Origin: Silurus meridionalis
Lineage: Eukaryota > Chordata > Actinopteri > Siluriformes > Siluridae
NCBI RefSeq assembly: GCF_014805685.1
Contig: NC_060887.1
Span: forward strand, 38,155,168-38,219,167
Direction: 5' to 3'
Length of the DNA stretch: 64,000 bases
Shown: in pieces, positions 32,960 to 45,770 of the stretch
How the letters are laid out: each line of letters begins with the position of its first letter
Numbering within the stretch: the stretch's first letter is position 1
Program-made: the position numbers and the translations under genes
Notes under the pieces: generated by a model
The model's input: only the letters and a program-made list of their open reading frames with translations
The model's database searches: none
Told to the model about the DNA's origin: nothing

Positions 32960-33680
32960 AAGGAAAATTGTGTCTTGCCTACAGTCAAGCATGGTGGTGG
33001 TAGCATCATGGTCTGGGGCTGCATGAGTGCTGCTGGTACTGGAGAGCTGCGGTTTATTGAGGATTGGACATGGATTCCAACATGTACTGTGACATTCTGA
33101 AGCAGAACATGATGCTCTTGCTTTAAAACTGGGCTGAACAGCAATTTTCCAACATGAAAATAACTCCAAACGCAACACCAAGATGACAACTAGAGTAAGG
33201 AGTGACCAAGTATATCTTCAGATCTAAGCCCTATTGAGCACCTGTGGGGCATTCTCAAATGGGAAGTGAAAAAACGACTTGTGTCTAACATGCAGCAGCT
33301 CCGTGATTTCATTATAGAGCAGTGGAAGAGGGTCCCAGCAACAACCTGTGCAGCTCTGGTGAATTCCACACCTAGGGGGATTAAGGCAGTGATAGATAAC
33401 GATGGTGCTCACACATAATATTGACACTTTTGCCACAGTTTTGACATGTTCACTGAGGGTGTACTCACTTTTGTTGCAGTCATTTAGACAATAATCACTG
33501 TATGTTGAGTTATTTTTAGAGGACAGTAAATCTATACTGCTATACCGTACTGCTATACAAGCTGCACATTGATACTCTAAATATATCCAAGTTTAATTTC
33601 TATAGTATTGTCTATTGAGAAAATACACTACACTGGTCCTGAGAATGTGAGGGGTGCACTTACTTTTGTGGGATACTGTA
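32960..33680 (+). pseudogene. Tc1-like transposase relic with right terminal repeat
   Basis: 'gcctacagtcaagcatggtgg' onward reads [20 protein letters not shown] with [10 protein letters not shown], the core segment after the first Asp. The second Asp segment is degraded ('caaacgcaacaccaagatg'). Around 33215-33250 a remnant of the PIEHLWGIL motif follows, then SNMQQLRDFIIEQWKRVPAT and LVNSTPRGIKAVIDNDGAHT before a stop at about 33417. Downstream tail ends 'cacttacttttgtgggatactgta', a Tc1 terminal repeat at about 33655-33679. The N-terminal third and the left end are missing. Confidence 0.8.
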
Positions 33681-34200
33681 TATACACTGTATACTGCTGC
33701 TTGTCAATTTTCATTTCTCTTTTTCAGAATCTGTTGAAAGAATATTAGCTTGTAAACTAGTCAGCTAACTAGCTAGCAAGTTACTTGTTCTAGCAAACTA
33801 GTAAACTATAAGTTTATCAGTTGGATTGTAAATGACAAATAAAATGATGTTCTGAAAGAAAAATATTTAGCAAAATAGCTAATAAAATCTACGGATGTGT
33901 TCTATATTTTATTGGCGGGTTTCGGAATAAACCTTGCAGTTTTGTTTTCCACACACGGGAGATCGCATGTCCTGTACGTCAGTAGCGATACGCTGTTTAT
34001 TTGGTTTTATTTACTTATTCTTTTGAGTATTCGTAGCGATCCGCAAACACAATTCCCAACCTCGTCTTATTTCTGTCACTCATAAGCCTTGTACAATTTT
34101 TTTTTCAACATTACTGTCAGTAGCTTGATGTCCGGGCGGACTGAAACGTCTCTCATGTCTTCAGAGAAAGTGAGACAGAGATGTCTCAGCAGGTAGCATG

Positions 34201-34206
<6 letters not shown>
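33681..34206. other. No gene recognised
   Basis: Non-tandem; 'agctagcaagttacttg' type motifs only. Confidence 0.5.

Positions 34207-34253
<47 letters not shown>
34207..34253. repeat. (GA)n microsatellite
   Basis: About 23 GA units. Confidence 0.98.
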
Positions 34254-34256
<3 letters not shown>

Positions 34257-34559
34257 GTCTGGGGGCAGACATGTTTGTTTTTTAAACACTGTTTCCTGTA
34301 GACAGTTTTTATATATATATATATTTCCATAAAGTTTATTGTGTTAACTTTTTCAGGAGACATGCTGCTGTCAGGGCGAATACATAACATTTCACTGAGA
34401 CTTGAGATAATACGGATAAAATGCACCGCACGTCACCCATCAGGATCTTCTCGCAGCATCTGCATGAAGTCAAATCGATCGATTGTTTAAGAAACAAAGG
34501 TGTAGTGTTACGCCGCAAGAGACGGAGCTTCGTTTCGCACTGAGAGCCATCTTCTTCTC

Positions 34560-35650
34560 TACTGTCAGAATTTATATCAAATATGATCAGCCCATGATTT
34601 CATTTATTAGTCCACAATATTGTCTGTGATTTCAATGATCAGCCCATCAATGTTTGTCATTCCATACCAAGTGACTGTTGATACTCGATCAGTTTATTGA
34701 ACAGCCTAAAATATACAATTGACGATTACGATTACAATGATCAGTCCTTGACTTTACGAATCATTTCACAATTCCAGTGATCAGCCCATGGCTTTATTGA
34801 TGAGTCCACAATTTTTGTGTTTAGCCAATAACTACACTGATCAGTCCACAATTTTAGTGATCAGCCTGTGACTTTATTGATAAGTATACGATTTTAACGA
34901 TCAGTCTATGATTTTATTAATAAGTGCATCATTTTAGTGATCAGCCCATGGCTACACTGATCAGTCCACAACTTCAGTGACCAGCCTGTGACTTTATTGA
35001 TGAGTCTGCAATTTCAGTGATCAGCCCATGACTTTATTGATAAGTCTACGATTTTAACGATCAGTCCATGATTTTATTAATGAGTCTATAATTTTAGTGA
35101 TCAGCCCATGGCTACACTGATCAGTCCATAACAAATGCCCATTATTTTTGTTATTTAATTGATTATCCAACTTTATTGTTTAGCCTGTAATTTTATTGAT
35201 CAATCCAATTAAAGTGATCAGCCCATGATTTCACTGATGAGTCCACAAATTCAGTGGTGAGTCCATGATTAAAATAGTGATTCCACAATGTAAAGGATGA
35301 GTCCACAATTTCAGTGATCAGTCCACAAATGATTAAAGTGACAAATCCATGATTTTACTGAATTACCGTAATGATATTAAAAATTTAATCCAAAATGTAA
35401 AAGACAAATTTATAATATAGATCAGCATATAATTTCATTGCTCAATATAACTCAAATAATCAGTCCATAATATCATTGATGATGCCACAATTTTAGTAAT
35501 GAGCCCATGACCTTATTGATCAGTCCACAAAAGATTTAATCAGCTCATAATCTCAGTACTTGACCCATGATTTCAGCAATCAGTTCACAATTTAATTGGC
35601 TGTAGACACTTGATGTCATGTATCAGTTAACTTTATTGATCAGCTAATAA
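34560..35650. repeat. 'gatcagtccatgattt' minisatellite, block 1
   Basis: Degenerate ~18/36-bp units alternating 'gatcagcccatgacttta', 'ttgataagtcta' and 'caattttagt', continuous from about 34590 to 35640. Related blocks are at 36120-36670, 39800-41930 and 42340-42735. Confidence 0.92.
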
Positions 35651-36120
35651 TTTACTGATCGATCCAATTAAAGTAAAAAAAAAAGGTTTAGAAAATTTCA
35701 GATTTGGTGTGTGTAGATATGTTGGGATCTGTTTAATAAAGATTTAATATTTTTTATTTATTTCTTTATCATCCAGAATCCTATTCTCCACATCATCTAC
35801 TTCCCTTACTAAACCTCTATTTGAGCTATCAAGGAAGTGGTAGCTCAGTGGTTAAGGCTCTGGGTTATGGATCTTCTAATCTTGGATACAATTTAGGACA
35901 AATAGCAAGAGAATTGGGACGCAGCATATGGTCCTTGTTCTCCATGGAACTGAAGAGCACCAGATGGTCTACAGTCATGTAACTACACATATACATGATG
36001 AACTATATAGCAGGAAGTCTTGATAAAAATGGTCAGCGTGAATGTTATCAGTGTGAATTTATAATGAGTCATTTATGAATGATTCGTCTGTTTTGAGCGA
36101 GTCTATAATGTGACTTTGAG
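35650..36120. other. Spacer between minisatellite blocks, with SINE head at about 35828-35880
   Basis: 'ggaagtggtagctcagtgg' and 'ttaaggctctgggtta' resemble a SINE tRNA-like head; the rest is unassigned. Confidence 0.5.
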
Positions 36121-36670
36121 ACGATTCGTTCTTCGGAGAGTGATCAGTCCACAATTTCAGTGATCAGCCCATGACTTTACTGATGAGTCCACAATTTTAG
36201 TGATGAGCCCATGATTTTGTTGATAGGTCTACAATCTCGGTGATAAACCCATGACTACACTGATCAGTCCACAGTTTCAGTGATCAGTTCGTGACTTCAC
36301 TGATGAGTCTACAATTTTAACAATCAGTCCATGACTTTATTAATAAGTCCACAATTTCAGTGATGAGCCCATGACTTTACAGATAAGTCCACAATTTTAG
36401 TGATCAGCCTATGACATTATTGATAAGTCTACAATCTTGGTGATAAGCCCATGTCTACACTGATCAGTCCAAAGTTTCAGTGATCAGTCTTTGACTTCAC
36501 TGATGAGTCTACAATTTTAATGATCAGTCCATGACTTTATTAATAAAGTCCACAATTTTAGTGATCAGCCCATGACTTTATTGATGAGTCCATAATGTCA
36601 GTGATCAGCAAATGGCTACACTGATAAGTCCACAATTCCATTGATCAGCCCATGACTTCACTGATGAACA
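36120..36670. repeat. 'gatcagtccatgattt' minisatellite, block 2
   Basis: Same unit as block 1, clearer 36-bp alternation of 'gatgagcccatgacttta' and 'agtccacaattttagt'. Confidence 0.92.
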
Positions 36671-37944
36671 AAAGAGTGATTTGTTTATTTTCTACATAAG
36701 CAAAGTATCACAGAATCTCGGTAGGTTATGTACAGGGAACAGAATCGAGTAGTTTCTTCGATTAGACTCTAGTCTGAGTCGTTCTTTTATCACGTGACTC
36801 CCTCAGATGCTACACAATGCATTTGATCAGGGTTTTTTTTGCCAGAATCTTGGCATTATTGTTACAATAATTATGGGAGTTACGTGAAAAAGAAAGAAAG
36901 GCACGGATATGAGAGGGGACCTACTCATTCTGTTTATCATCATTTAGCTGCATTGTCATATTTTCATTTTTGGAACTGTAGCCAGAGTTGGTGTATGTAG
37001 ACATGTTGGGGGATCTGCTTTTTGAACATGTAACATTTTATTTGATCTTTAGATAACTAAATACTAGTGTGAATCAATGTCACGTATCATGGCGTTCGTT
37101 CCTTCAGAACAAAGTGAGAATCTTTCTGGTGTATAAGCATCACTGACGATGCGCATAATGCAGTTATATGACGTATACGATGAATGGCTCAAATCTATCT
37201 CCATTCCTTCTATAATTCATGCTCCCTAATGATCTACTGTATAAAAGCGCGGCAGCGGATTCTGGATCTACGGATCTATAAATACAGTAAAGGCTACAGC
37301 GCCTCTGACATTTGTTAATGTGCACTCGCTAACGACCAGATGAATAACCCTCCTAATGAATGTGCCGAGGCCAACGTCCCGGCCGTTTCCTACAATAGAA
37401 GCACATTTGATAATGACGACCTTTTCCAATCGCCATCGTGTCTCTCCGTTGTGTCCCAACAAGACGGGGGGTGGACCTTCCGCAGCATGTTTAAATCTCA
37501 ATTAATAGAAACTTTAGCTTTGATTTGCGGCTGAAGCAGCGCTCGCGAGCACACGGCCTCCCCATGCTACCGGCTGTGGCAGCCTGATCAGAGGGTTATC
37601 ATCAATATTGGGAAAATGCTCAGGTGGCTGTGTGGGTGTATTGATGCACTGGTGGGAGAATAAGAAACCCGGAGATGGATGGATGGGTGGATAGAGTAAG
37701 ATAGAGCAAGTAAAAAGAGACTAACCCAGACAGAAAGAAAGACGATATTCGTCAGCTGAAAGTAATGACGGAAGAGAAACGAACGAGTGAAGAGAATGAG
37801 ATGAGACAAAGAGATGGCAAACAAGATTAAACGGATTACGGAAAGCGTTCGGAAAGAAACTGGACCCTCTAGAACAAGGAAGGTTGGATTAAACCAAGAA
37901 AAAAAAATAAAAATAAACAAAGCTGGAGATGTAATTACACTCCA
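36671..37944. other. No gene recognised; possible conserved non-coding DNA at 37230-37570
   Basis: 37230-37570 is unique, mid-G+C, with short open frames on both strands (64-77 codons) that lack motifs. 37670-37930 is GATG/GA-rich simple sequence. Confidence 0.4.
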
Positions 37945-38248
37945 TCTCCAATTGTTTGTAGACACCTAAGCATATCATTTTTGTGCCCATAATAAGCTCC
38001 ACTCTTTTCGGAAGATGATTTTTGTGGAGATTCGTGCTCATTCAGCTACCAGGTTGTTAGGTACTGATGTAGGTGAGGTGAAGAGGCTTGGTGTGCAATC
38101 AGCATTCAACATGCTGGGACAAGTTTGGGTCTCCTCATTCACATCCAAAGATCCTTCCTGTACAATTGTTTATCTCCAACAGTTTGAAGAAGAACCTCAA
38201 ATGAAAATCAATAAGTCAGATGTCTTTATACTTTTGTTCAAATAGTGT
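37945..38248 (-). pseudogene. Tc1-A transposase C-terminal relic
   Basis: Antisense family order: 'tttgtagacacctaagc', 'ccactcttttcggaagatg', 'ggtactgatgtaggtgagg', 'gctgggacaagtttggg', right end 'gtctttatacttttgttc'. Confidence 0.65.
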
Positions 38249-38278
38249 AGAAAGAGGGCATGAAAGATACATTATAAT

Positions 38279-38600
38279 GTCCAAAAGTTTGTAACCCCTG
38301 ACCAGCACATACATATATCCTTGTTAAACATCTAAACAATATCAATTATAAGCTGCATGCTTCTGGGAAGGCTTTCTCCAAGATGATGGGGTCGTGGCTT
38401 TGGGGATTAGTGTTCATTTCTCTTCAAATGCATTAGTAAGATCAAGTACTGAAGGAAGGAAGTAACAAGCTTTGCTTCCATTTCATGCGAAAGAGGTTCA
38501 ATGGGGTTGAGGAAGTCAGGATTCTGTACTGGACACTCGAGTTCTTCCATTCCAACCTTTAACACCAAGGATCGTGCTGTCACGCAGGTCTACAGATATC
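38279..38600 (-). pseudogene. Tc1-A related relic, more diverged
   Basis: 'tccaaaagtttgtaacccc' end, then 'cttctgggaaggctttctcc', 'gattagtgttcatttctc', 'ttcaatggggttgagg' and 'gacactcgagttcttcc'. On minus this covers the segment from the catalytic-Glu motif through the C-terminus. Confidence 0.6.
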
Positions 38601-39799
38601 CAAAGGAAGGCAAAAAATAAGTAAGAAAAAATAACAGATGAAAAGGAAAGAAAGATAAAATATAGGTCTGGAGATTTTGTTCAACTTTGAAAACTTCTTG
38701 GTTTCCTCTGGCATTCTTGGTGCTTGGGGGGATCTTTTCTTAGGGGGTTCCTTTGGATGTTTTTTCCTTTCTTGCTTTCTAGATCCGGCATGCCCAATCT
38801 GATTCGGAAAGGGCTGGTGTGTGAGAAGGTTTTCAATCCATTTGAGCAAAAGACACCCCTGATTCCACCTTTTGAATTAGTTGATCTTAGTTTTCAGTAG
38901 ACTATCAGGTGCTTGTTTGGACTGAACCCCTGGATTCACACCTAGAAAAGCTTCCGCTGGAGGTCCATTGGAGAGCAATGAAGATAGAAAATACAGATTA
39001 GAGAAGGTAAGCTGGAGATCTCAAGGAAAACCAGAAGAACAAAGTTCAATATTTAAAGAAGTGCAAGATTATTTATAGGAAAGCAATGAAGTAAAAAGTT
39101 CTGAGGGAAGCGAACAAGCTGGAAACCCGGTGAAAAATGAAGAAGAATGCCAGAGAGATCCAAACAGTCCAGGTCTTTTTGGAGGACGCTGGCTTCATTT
39201 AACATGTGCAGCGAACTTCTGTTCTTTGGCGCTCCGTGTGGCCGCGTGACAAAGAGGAATGTGGACAGACAGACCCCAGAGGCCAGGTGGCCCATTTCAG
39301 AGAGCTGAGGAAAGCGAGACAGCTCCAGAAAGCTGATTGTTGAAGTCAGGCGGTCTGTTCCAGAGAGCTGTGAGACGTGAGGATCTATAAGTAGTTTGCA
39401 GTGTTCCTCACTGTTTAACATTATTCAGTCTGGAAGCTGATTAGGGAGAAGGACAGAGTTAGCTCGTGCCTCCTGTCCTCGGGATAACGAGGCCTCAGAG
39501 TCATCTTTCTTTGAATTGCAAGCAAAAATGCAGTAAAAATGTTTTATCGATCCGTGTTCACCCCCTGAGCTCAGCAGGGAGAGGAAGAGAACGAGAGAGA
39601 GATGTGAGTCGTGTATATCGCAGGTTCTTTAATGCATAAACCGCATTACCTCCTCCATCACTGCCAGCACCACACTGACTTTTATTACTGTTTATCATGG
39701 ATCTACAATAGTCTGAGGAAGGGCTCTGCGTTCACCTGAAGCTGTGCGACGGACAGCATTTCAGCTGTAAACAAAACTCATTTGAAGTAATTGAACGAA
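38601..39799. other. About 1.2 kb without recognisable genes
   Basis: Non-tandem. A 122-codon minus frame (39053-39421) has no recognisable motif and sits in unique G+C-richer sequence. Confidence 0.4.
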
Positions 39800-41930
39800 T
39801 GCAGAATTTCAGCAGTATTTTTGGTGATCGTGACTTTAGGGATCACATGATTTAACCGATAAGTTCAGTATTTTAAGGATCAACTCCTCATTTTACCCCA
39901 TGATTTAGCTGTTCCTTTAATGATTTTAGCGATCAGTCCATTATCTCAGGGATCACCTCCTTATTTTACCCCATGATTAAGCTGATCTGTCGATCATTTC
40001 TTATGATCAGTTCCTGACTAAAAGGACCACATCCTAACTTTCCCCCGTGATTTAGCTGATCTGTCGATAATTTCTTATGATCAGTTCATGACTACAAGTA
40101 TCACTTCCTCATTTTACCCCATTATTTAACTGTTCCTTCAATGATTTTAGCAATCAGTCCATGATCACGGGGATCACCTCCTAATTTTACCTCATGATTT
40201 AGCTGATCTGGCAATAATTTCTTATGATCAGTTCACGACTACAAGGATCACTTCCTTGTTTTACCCAATAATTTAGCTGTTCCATAAATGATTTTAGCGA
40301 TTAGTCCATGATCTCAGGGATCACCTCCTTATTTTACACCAATGATTTAGCTGATCTGGCAATAATTTCTTATGATCAGTTCATGACTACAAGGATCACT
40401 TCCTTGTTTTACCCAATGATTTAGCTGTTCCATCAATGGTTTTAGCGATTAGTCCGAGATCTCAGGGATCACCTTCTTATTTTACCCCATTATTTAGCTG
40501 ATCTGGCAATAATTTCTTATGATCAATTCATGACTACAAGGACCACATACTCATTTTACCCCATGATTTAGCTGATCTGTTAATAATTTTTTATGATCAG
40601 TAATGACTACAAGGATCACTTTCCTATTTTACCCCATGATTTAGCTGTTCTTCTAATGATTTTAGTGATCAGTCCATGATCTCAGAGATCACCTCATTTT
40701 ACCCCATGATTTAGCTGATCTGTCGATAATTTCTTACGATCAGTTCAGGACTACAAGGATCACTTCCTCATTTTACCCGTGATTGAACTGATTTGTCAAT
40801 GATTTCAGTGATTAGTCCAGAATTACAAGTATCACAGTATCAGTTCTTTATTTTGACCCATGGTTCACCTGACCATCAATGATTTCCACAATCAGTCCTT
40901 GACTTTAAAGATCCTTTTCATATTTTACCCTGCATTTTAACTGATTAGTCAATTATTTCAATTATCATGTCTTGATTTCAGCAATCAGTTCAAGAATTCA
41001 TGGATCTTATTATTTTTATTTTACCTCTTGATTAAATTGATCCATCAATAATTTTTAATAATCATCCCTTGATTTCAGGGATCAGTTCCTCATTTTACCA
41101 TATGATTTTAACTGAACCATTAGTGACTTCAGTCTATGACCTCAGGGATTGTTTCCTAATTTAAGCTAGTGTTTTATTTGATCCATCAGTGATTTTAGCT
41201 ATCAGGCCTTCTGCGATTAGTTCAAGGATCAGTCAATTATACCAGGGATTTCAGTCTGCAATTTGATTTCTCTCAAACAATTCAGTAATCAGTCAGTGAT
41301 TTCAGTAATCATTCCGTAATCAGTAATCATTTCAGTTGACGGCTTCAGCAATCACTTTGCTGCTCACTCTATAAATTCTGTATATTACATCAATCTGTGA
41401 TTTTAGTAATCAGCCCAGGACTTCATGGCATTAGAGGTCATTTCATGTTTCATGTTTCAAATTTGTGATCATCATGGACTGTTTAGGATTAAAAAAACCT
41501 GTGATTTTACTGATTGACCCATGACATCACTGATCGGATCCGATCACGCTTTCATTCAACATTTTATCATTTAAGTGTCCATGATTTTAGCGATCAGCTC
41601 AACTTCAGTTGATGGTTTGGGTAATTAGCCTGCAATTTCACAGATCAGTCTATGGCTTGAGTGAACAGTCATTCAGGGATTATTCAGAATTATTACTGAT
41701 CAATGCAGGACTTCATTTGGTGACCTAAAGGATAAAGAGATCATGCCCAGTTGACTGGATGCAATTCTGTGATTAGTGCATGAGTTCAGTGAAGAGTTTA
41801 TCAATTTTATTGATTGGCTCCCAGAATTCAGTGATCAGTTCCTCCTTTTAGTTGTCAGGCCTGAACTTTTTATAGTTCACTTTAGTTCATGATTTAAGTC
41901 CATAATATCAGTTATTAGTCTATGATTCAG
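39800..41930. repeat. 'gatcagtccatgattt' minisatellite, block 3, with ~73/147-bp higher order
   Basis: Long units contain 'ggatcacctcctcattttacc', 'ccatgatttagctgatctg', 'aataatttcttatgatcag' and 'gattttagcgatcagtcc'. The marker 'tca(g/c)gg' before 'gatcacct' falls at about 39946, 40165, 40314, 40462 and 40682, spacings 219, 149, 148 and 220, consistent with a ~73-bp subunit. From about 40850 the units become irregular. Confidence 0.9.
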
Positions 41931-42320
41931 TTCAATTTAATTTTATTTGTATATCGTTTTTTACAATGGACGTTGCCTCAAAGCAGCTTTACACATGGCT
42001 GTAAAAAATTATGTGATTATAAAAATGTTTATTGCCTAAAAGTTTGTTTCTTATAATTGTTTTTCCATAATAAGTGAACCGGTGGTGACTGTGGTGAAGG
42101 AGGAACTTCCTGAGCTGGTATGAGGAAGAAACCCTGAGAGAAACCAAACTCAAAAGGGAACCTCATCCTCATCTGGGTGGCATGGAATGTCTATTTATTG
42201 TAGTTAAATTGTTGAGGTGTGCAGTAATAGGTGTGTAAATGCCGAATTCTTCATGCAACCTGTATTCCTGAGCCACTGTAGTAGACTGTTCTTTAGATGC
42301 TCAGCGGCTTTATAGATCTT
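41925..42320 (+). repeat. Dispersed repeat family B
   Basis: 'ttcaatttaattttatttg', 'gcctcaaagcagctttac', then the block shared with 12450-12790. It is inserted between two minisatellite blocks. Confidence 0.7.
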
Positions 42321-42339
42321 CAGGCTGTAGGTATGGTAG

Positions 42340-42735
42340 ATGACAGGGATCAGCCCATGGTTTAGTTCATGATGTCATCAATCAGTCCATGATTTAGCCC
42401 ATGATGTTCGTGATCAGTCATTGATTTTGTAAATGATTTCGGCGACCAGTCAAACATTTAGTCGGTGATGTTGGAGATCAGTTCATGATTTAGTCCATGG
42501 AGACAGTGATCAGTCCAAGATCAATCTTAATCAATGCATGATGTTGGTGATCAGCCCACAATGTCTGTGATCAGTCTATGATGTTGGTGATCAGTCCATG
42601 ATGTTGATGTTCAGTCTATGATGTTGGTGATCAGTCCATGGTGTTGGTGATCAGTCCATGATGTTGATGATCAGTCTATGATGTTAATGATCAGTCCATG
42701 GTGTTGATGATTATTCCATGATACTGGTGATCAGT
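42340..42735. repeat. 'gatcagtccatgatgttggt' minisatellite, block 4
   Basis: Units of about 21 bp ('tgatgttggtgatcagtcca'), about 15 copies, best conserved at 42540-42720. Confidence 0.93.
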
Positions 42736-43162
42736 CTCAGTGACTCCACTCAGATATTGTTTGCAACTTTTCAGTCCTTCTCTCTTGTTGGGTAGGAAGG
42801 TACAATTAAATACTGAGCACTGAGAACCAACCAAGAACATCTAAACATCTGCTCTCTTCTCAGATGCCTTTTCAGGAGTTATTGCCCTACTCATATTGTA
42901 AAGAAAATAAGACAAGAAAGGTGAAAAAAAAAAAGAGAAAAAGTTTGGATTTGGCAGGGCAGAAGAGCATCGCATTATCACTTACTGGCTCTTCCTGCCT
43001 CTGCGTTACAAAGGTGACTAATTTCATTTCCCTGATTTCAGTGACCTTCGTCTGGACTCTAATGATTTCCTGTCCTTTTAACTCAGGCAGTGGAGCACAA
43101 GCAACACACCGAGCTTCTGCTTTCTGTTCCTCAAATGAAAGGTGAAGTGAGGTGTAAAGAGA

Positions 43163-43164
<2 letters not shown>
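42736..43164. other. No gene recognised
   Basis: Non-tandem sequence with an A-rich tract near 42925. Confidence 0.45.

Positions 43165-43224
<60 letters not shown>
43165..43224. repeat. (GT)n microsatellite
   Basis: About 30 GT units. Confidence 0.98.
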
Positions 43225-43227
<3 letters not shown>

Positions 43228-43354
43228 CCAAGAGCCAGTACCAGGATGAACTCTATAGCTTCTAGCCTACAGTCATTGCACTTCCAGCAGCACTCATCTT
43301 TCTCTTCTGTAGTAGCACTCTGTATGCTGTAGTTCTTCAACATGGGCTTGGGTT

Positions 43355-43403
43355 TGTGTGCGTGCGTGCGTGTGTGTGTGTGTGTGTGCACATGTGTGGG
43401 TGG

Positions 43404-43463
<60 letters not shown>
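43355..43463. repeat. Compound (GT)n microsatellite
   Basis: GTGC-type units then (GT)n at 43369-43388 and 43408-43463. Confidence 0.97.
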
Positions 43464-43469
<6 letters not shown>

Positions 43470-43540
43470 CACACACCCCACTGTGAGCTGATGGCGTATT
43501 GATTGGACTGCGTGACTTCTCCATGCTGGTAGAGGCTCTA

Positions 43541-43564
43541 TGTGTGTGTGTGTGTGTGTGTGTG
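43541..43564. repeat. (GT)n microsatellite
   Basis: About 12 GT units. Confidence 0.95.
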
Positions 43565-43872
43565 TCTCGGTGTTTAGTGAAGGGGCCTGACAAAAGCAGC
43601 TGGAAACAAAAAAATCCGATTTCACAGAAATGACCTTCTGGGGCTTTCACATTTCTCCCTGACTATATTAAAAAGCAAACACAAACACAGTAATAATATG
43701 TTTTATTGATACTCCGCCTCCAAGCGCGCTTAAAAATTAAACAAGTAAATACCAAAATAATCAAAACAAAAAAAAAAAACACACACATAACACAGTGTGG
43801 TTAGCCGAGTCCAAAAAACTGTAGCTGTGAGCAAATCGCTATGATTTGGTCGACCACTCATGGCAATCACTA

Positions 43873-43874
<2 letters not shown>

Positions 43875-43933
<59 letters not shown>
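43875..43933. repeat. (CA)n microsatellite
   Basis: About 28 CA units; opposite polarity to the GT arrays just upstream. Confidence 0.98.
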
Positions 43934-43994
43934 GAGCTCAAAACGTAGACCAAAAGCACATAGCACGTAGACATACAGGGAAGGACAATCAGAC

Positions 43995-44758
43995 AGATTT
44001 GATCTGTAATCTAATCTTCAGGAAAATCTACACTAATGTAAAGAAAGATCCAATCTATACACTAATATTTGGGAAAATCAAATCTATACATTAAGGCTTA
44101 AAGAAATCCGATATTTACATAAAAGTTTAGGAAAATCTAATCTATACAATAATGTTCGGGAAAAATCCAATCTATACATTCACAAGAATCCATTACATTA
44201 ATGTTCAAGATATTCTAATCTATATGGTATTTTTCAGGAAAATCCAATCTAAAACCTTTTGTTCATAAAAATATAATTTATATACTAATGTACAGGAAAA
44301 TCTAATCATTATACTAGTGTTTAGCTAAATCTAATCTTTATAATAAAGTTTACTGATACACATACACAAATTTTCTATACACCAATGTTCAAGAAATTCT
44401 AATCTATATGGTATTTTTTAGGAAAATCTGATCTAAAATCTATTGTTGATGAAAATCAAATTTATACACTAATGTACAGAAAAATCTAATCTTTATACTA
44501 AAGTTTACTAATACACATACACACATTTTCTATACATCAATGCTTAGGAAAATCTAATCTATATCTTTGAAATTGTCTTTCACTATCTATTCGAGAAAGT
44601 GACTGTTAGACCACTTTTATATCATGTCTTAAATCTCATGGGTTTAGATGAGCTTTTTCTGATCAGTTTTAACAGTTAAACAGCTGTTTGTTTGTTGTTT
44701 GTCTTGATTTTTATAATTATCACTCAACTGTATGGTGTCTGAAAGTAACAAATAAAAT

Positions 44759-44793
<35 letters not shown>

Positions 44794-45770
44794 CACTAAT
44801 ATTCAAGAAAATACAATATTATAAACCAATGTTCAGAAAAATCTAATCTATACACTAATGTTTGGGAAAGTCTAATTGATACACTAGTGTCTAGGTAAAT
44901 GTAATGTGATCTAATCTATACATTAATGTTCAGGAAAATCTAATGTAATCTAATCCACACACTAATGTTTACTAATACACTAATTATTAGGGAAATCGAA
45001 ATAATATTTAGGAAAAACTAATCTATAGACTAATGTTTAGGAAAACTTAATGTAATATAATCTACACATTAATGTTAAGGACAATCTAATCTTTATACTA
45101 ATGTTCACTAATAGACATACACTAATGTTCAAAAAAAAAATCTAATCTATACACTAATGTTCAGAAAAATCTAATCTATACACTAATGTTCAGGAAAATC
45201 TAATCTATACACCAATGTTTCGGAAAATCGTAAGTAATCTAATCTATACACTCATGTTTAGGAAAATCTAATGTAATCTAATCTATAAACTAATGTTTAG
45301 GAGAATCTAATGCAATCTAATCTATACACCAATGTTTAGGAGAATCTAATGTAATCTAATCTATACACCAATGTTTAGGAGAATCTAATGCAATCTAATC
45401 TATACACCAATGTTTAGGAAAATCTAATCTATACACTAATGTTAAGGAAAATCTAATATATACACATCAATGATTAGAAAAATCTAATCTAGTTTAGTAA
45501 AACTAATGTAATCTAATCTACACACTAATGTTCACTAATACACTAATGTTCGATACGCTAATGATCAGAAAACTAATCTATAGACTAATGGTCAGCAAAA
45601 GCCAATGTATACATTAATGTTTGGGAAAATCTAATCTATAAACTATTGTTCAGGGAAATCTAATCTAATCTAATGTACATACTAATGATCACTTATCCAC
45701 TAATACATGTGCACTAATAATCTAATAATCCAGATACAAATTTTTAGAAAAATCCAATCTCTTAACTAGA
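43995..45770. repeat. ~29-bp degenerate minisatellite, 1.8 kb
   Basis: Unit about 'aatctaatctatacactaat' plus 'gttcaggaa', roughly 50-60 copies. 45200-45420 has tighter ~53-bp units ('gtttaggagaatctaatgca' plus 'atctaatctatacaccaat'). An (ATT)n microsatellite (44759-44792) and about 190 bp of other sequence (44570-44758) interrupt it. Confidence 0.92.

Noticed and set aside
39053..39421. 122-codon minus frame as a host exon
   Set aside because: No motif, no splice-site support, composition like its surroundings.
43131..43625. 164-codon His/Thr-rich frame and similar Cys/Val-rich frames elsewhere
   Set aside because: Translations of (CA)n or (GT)n arrays.
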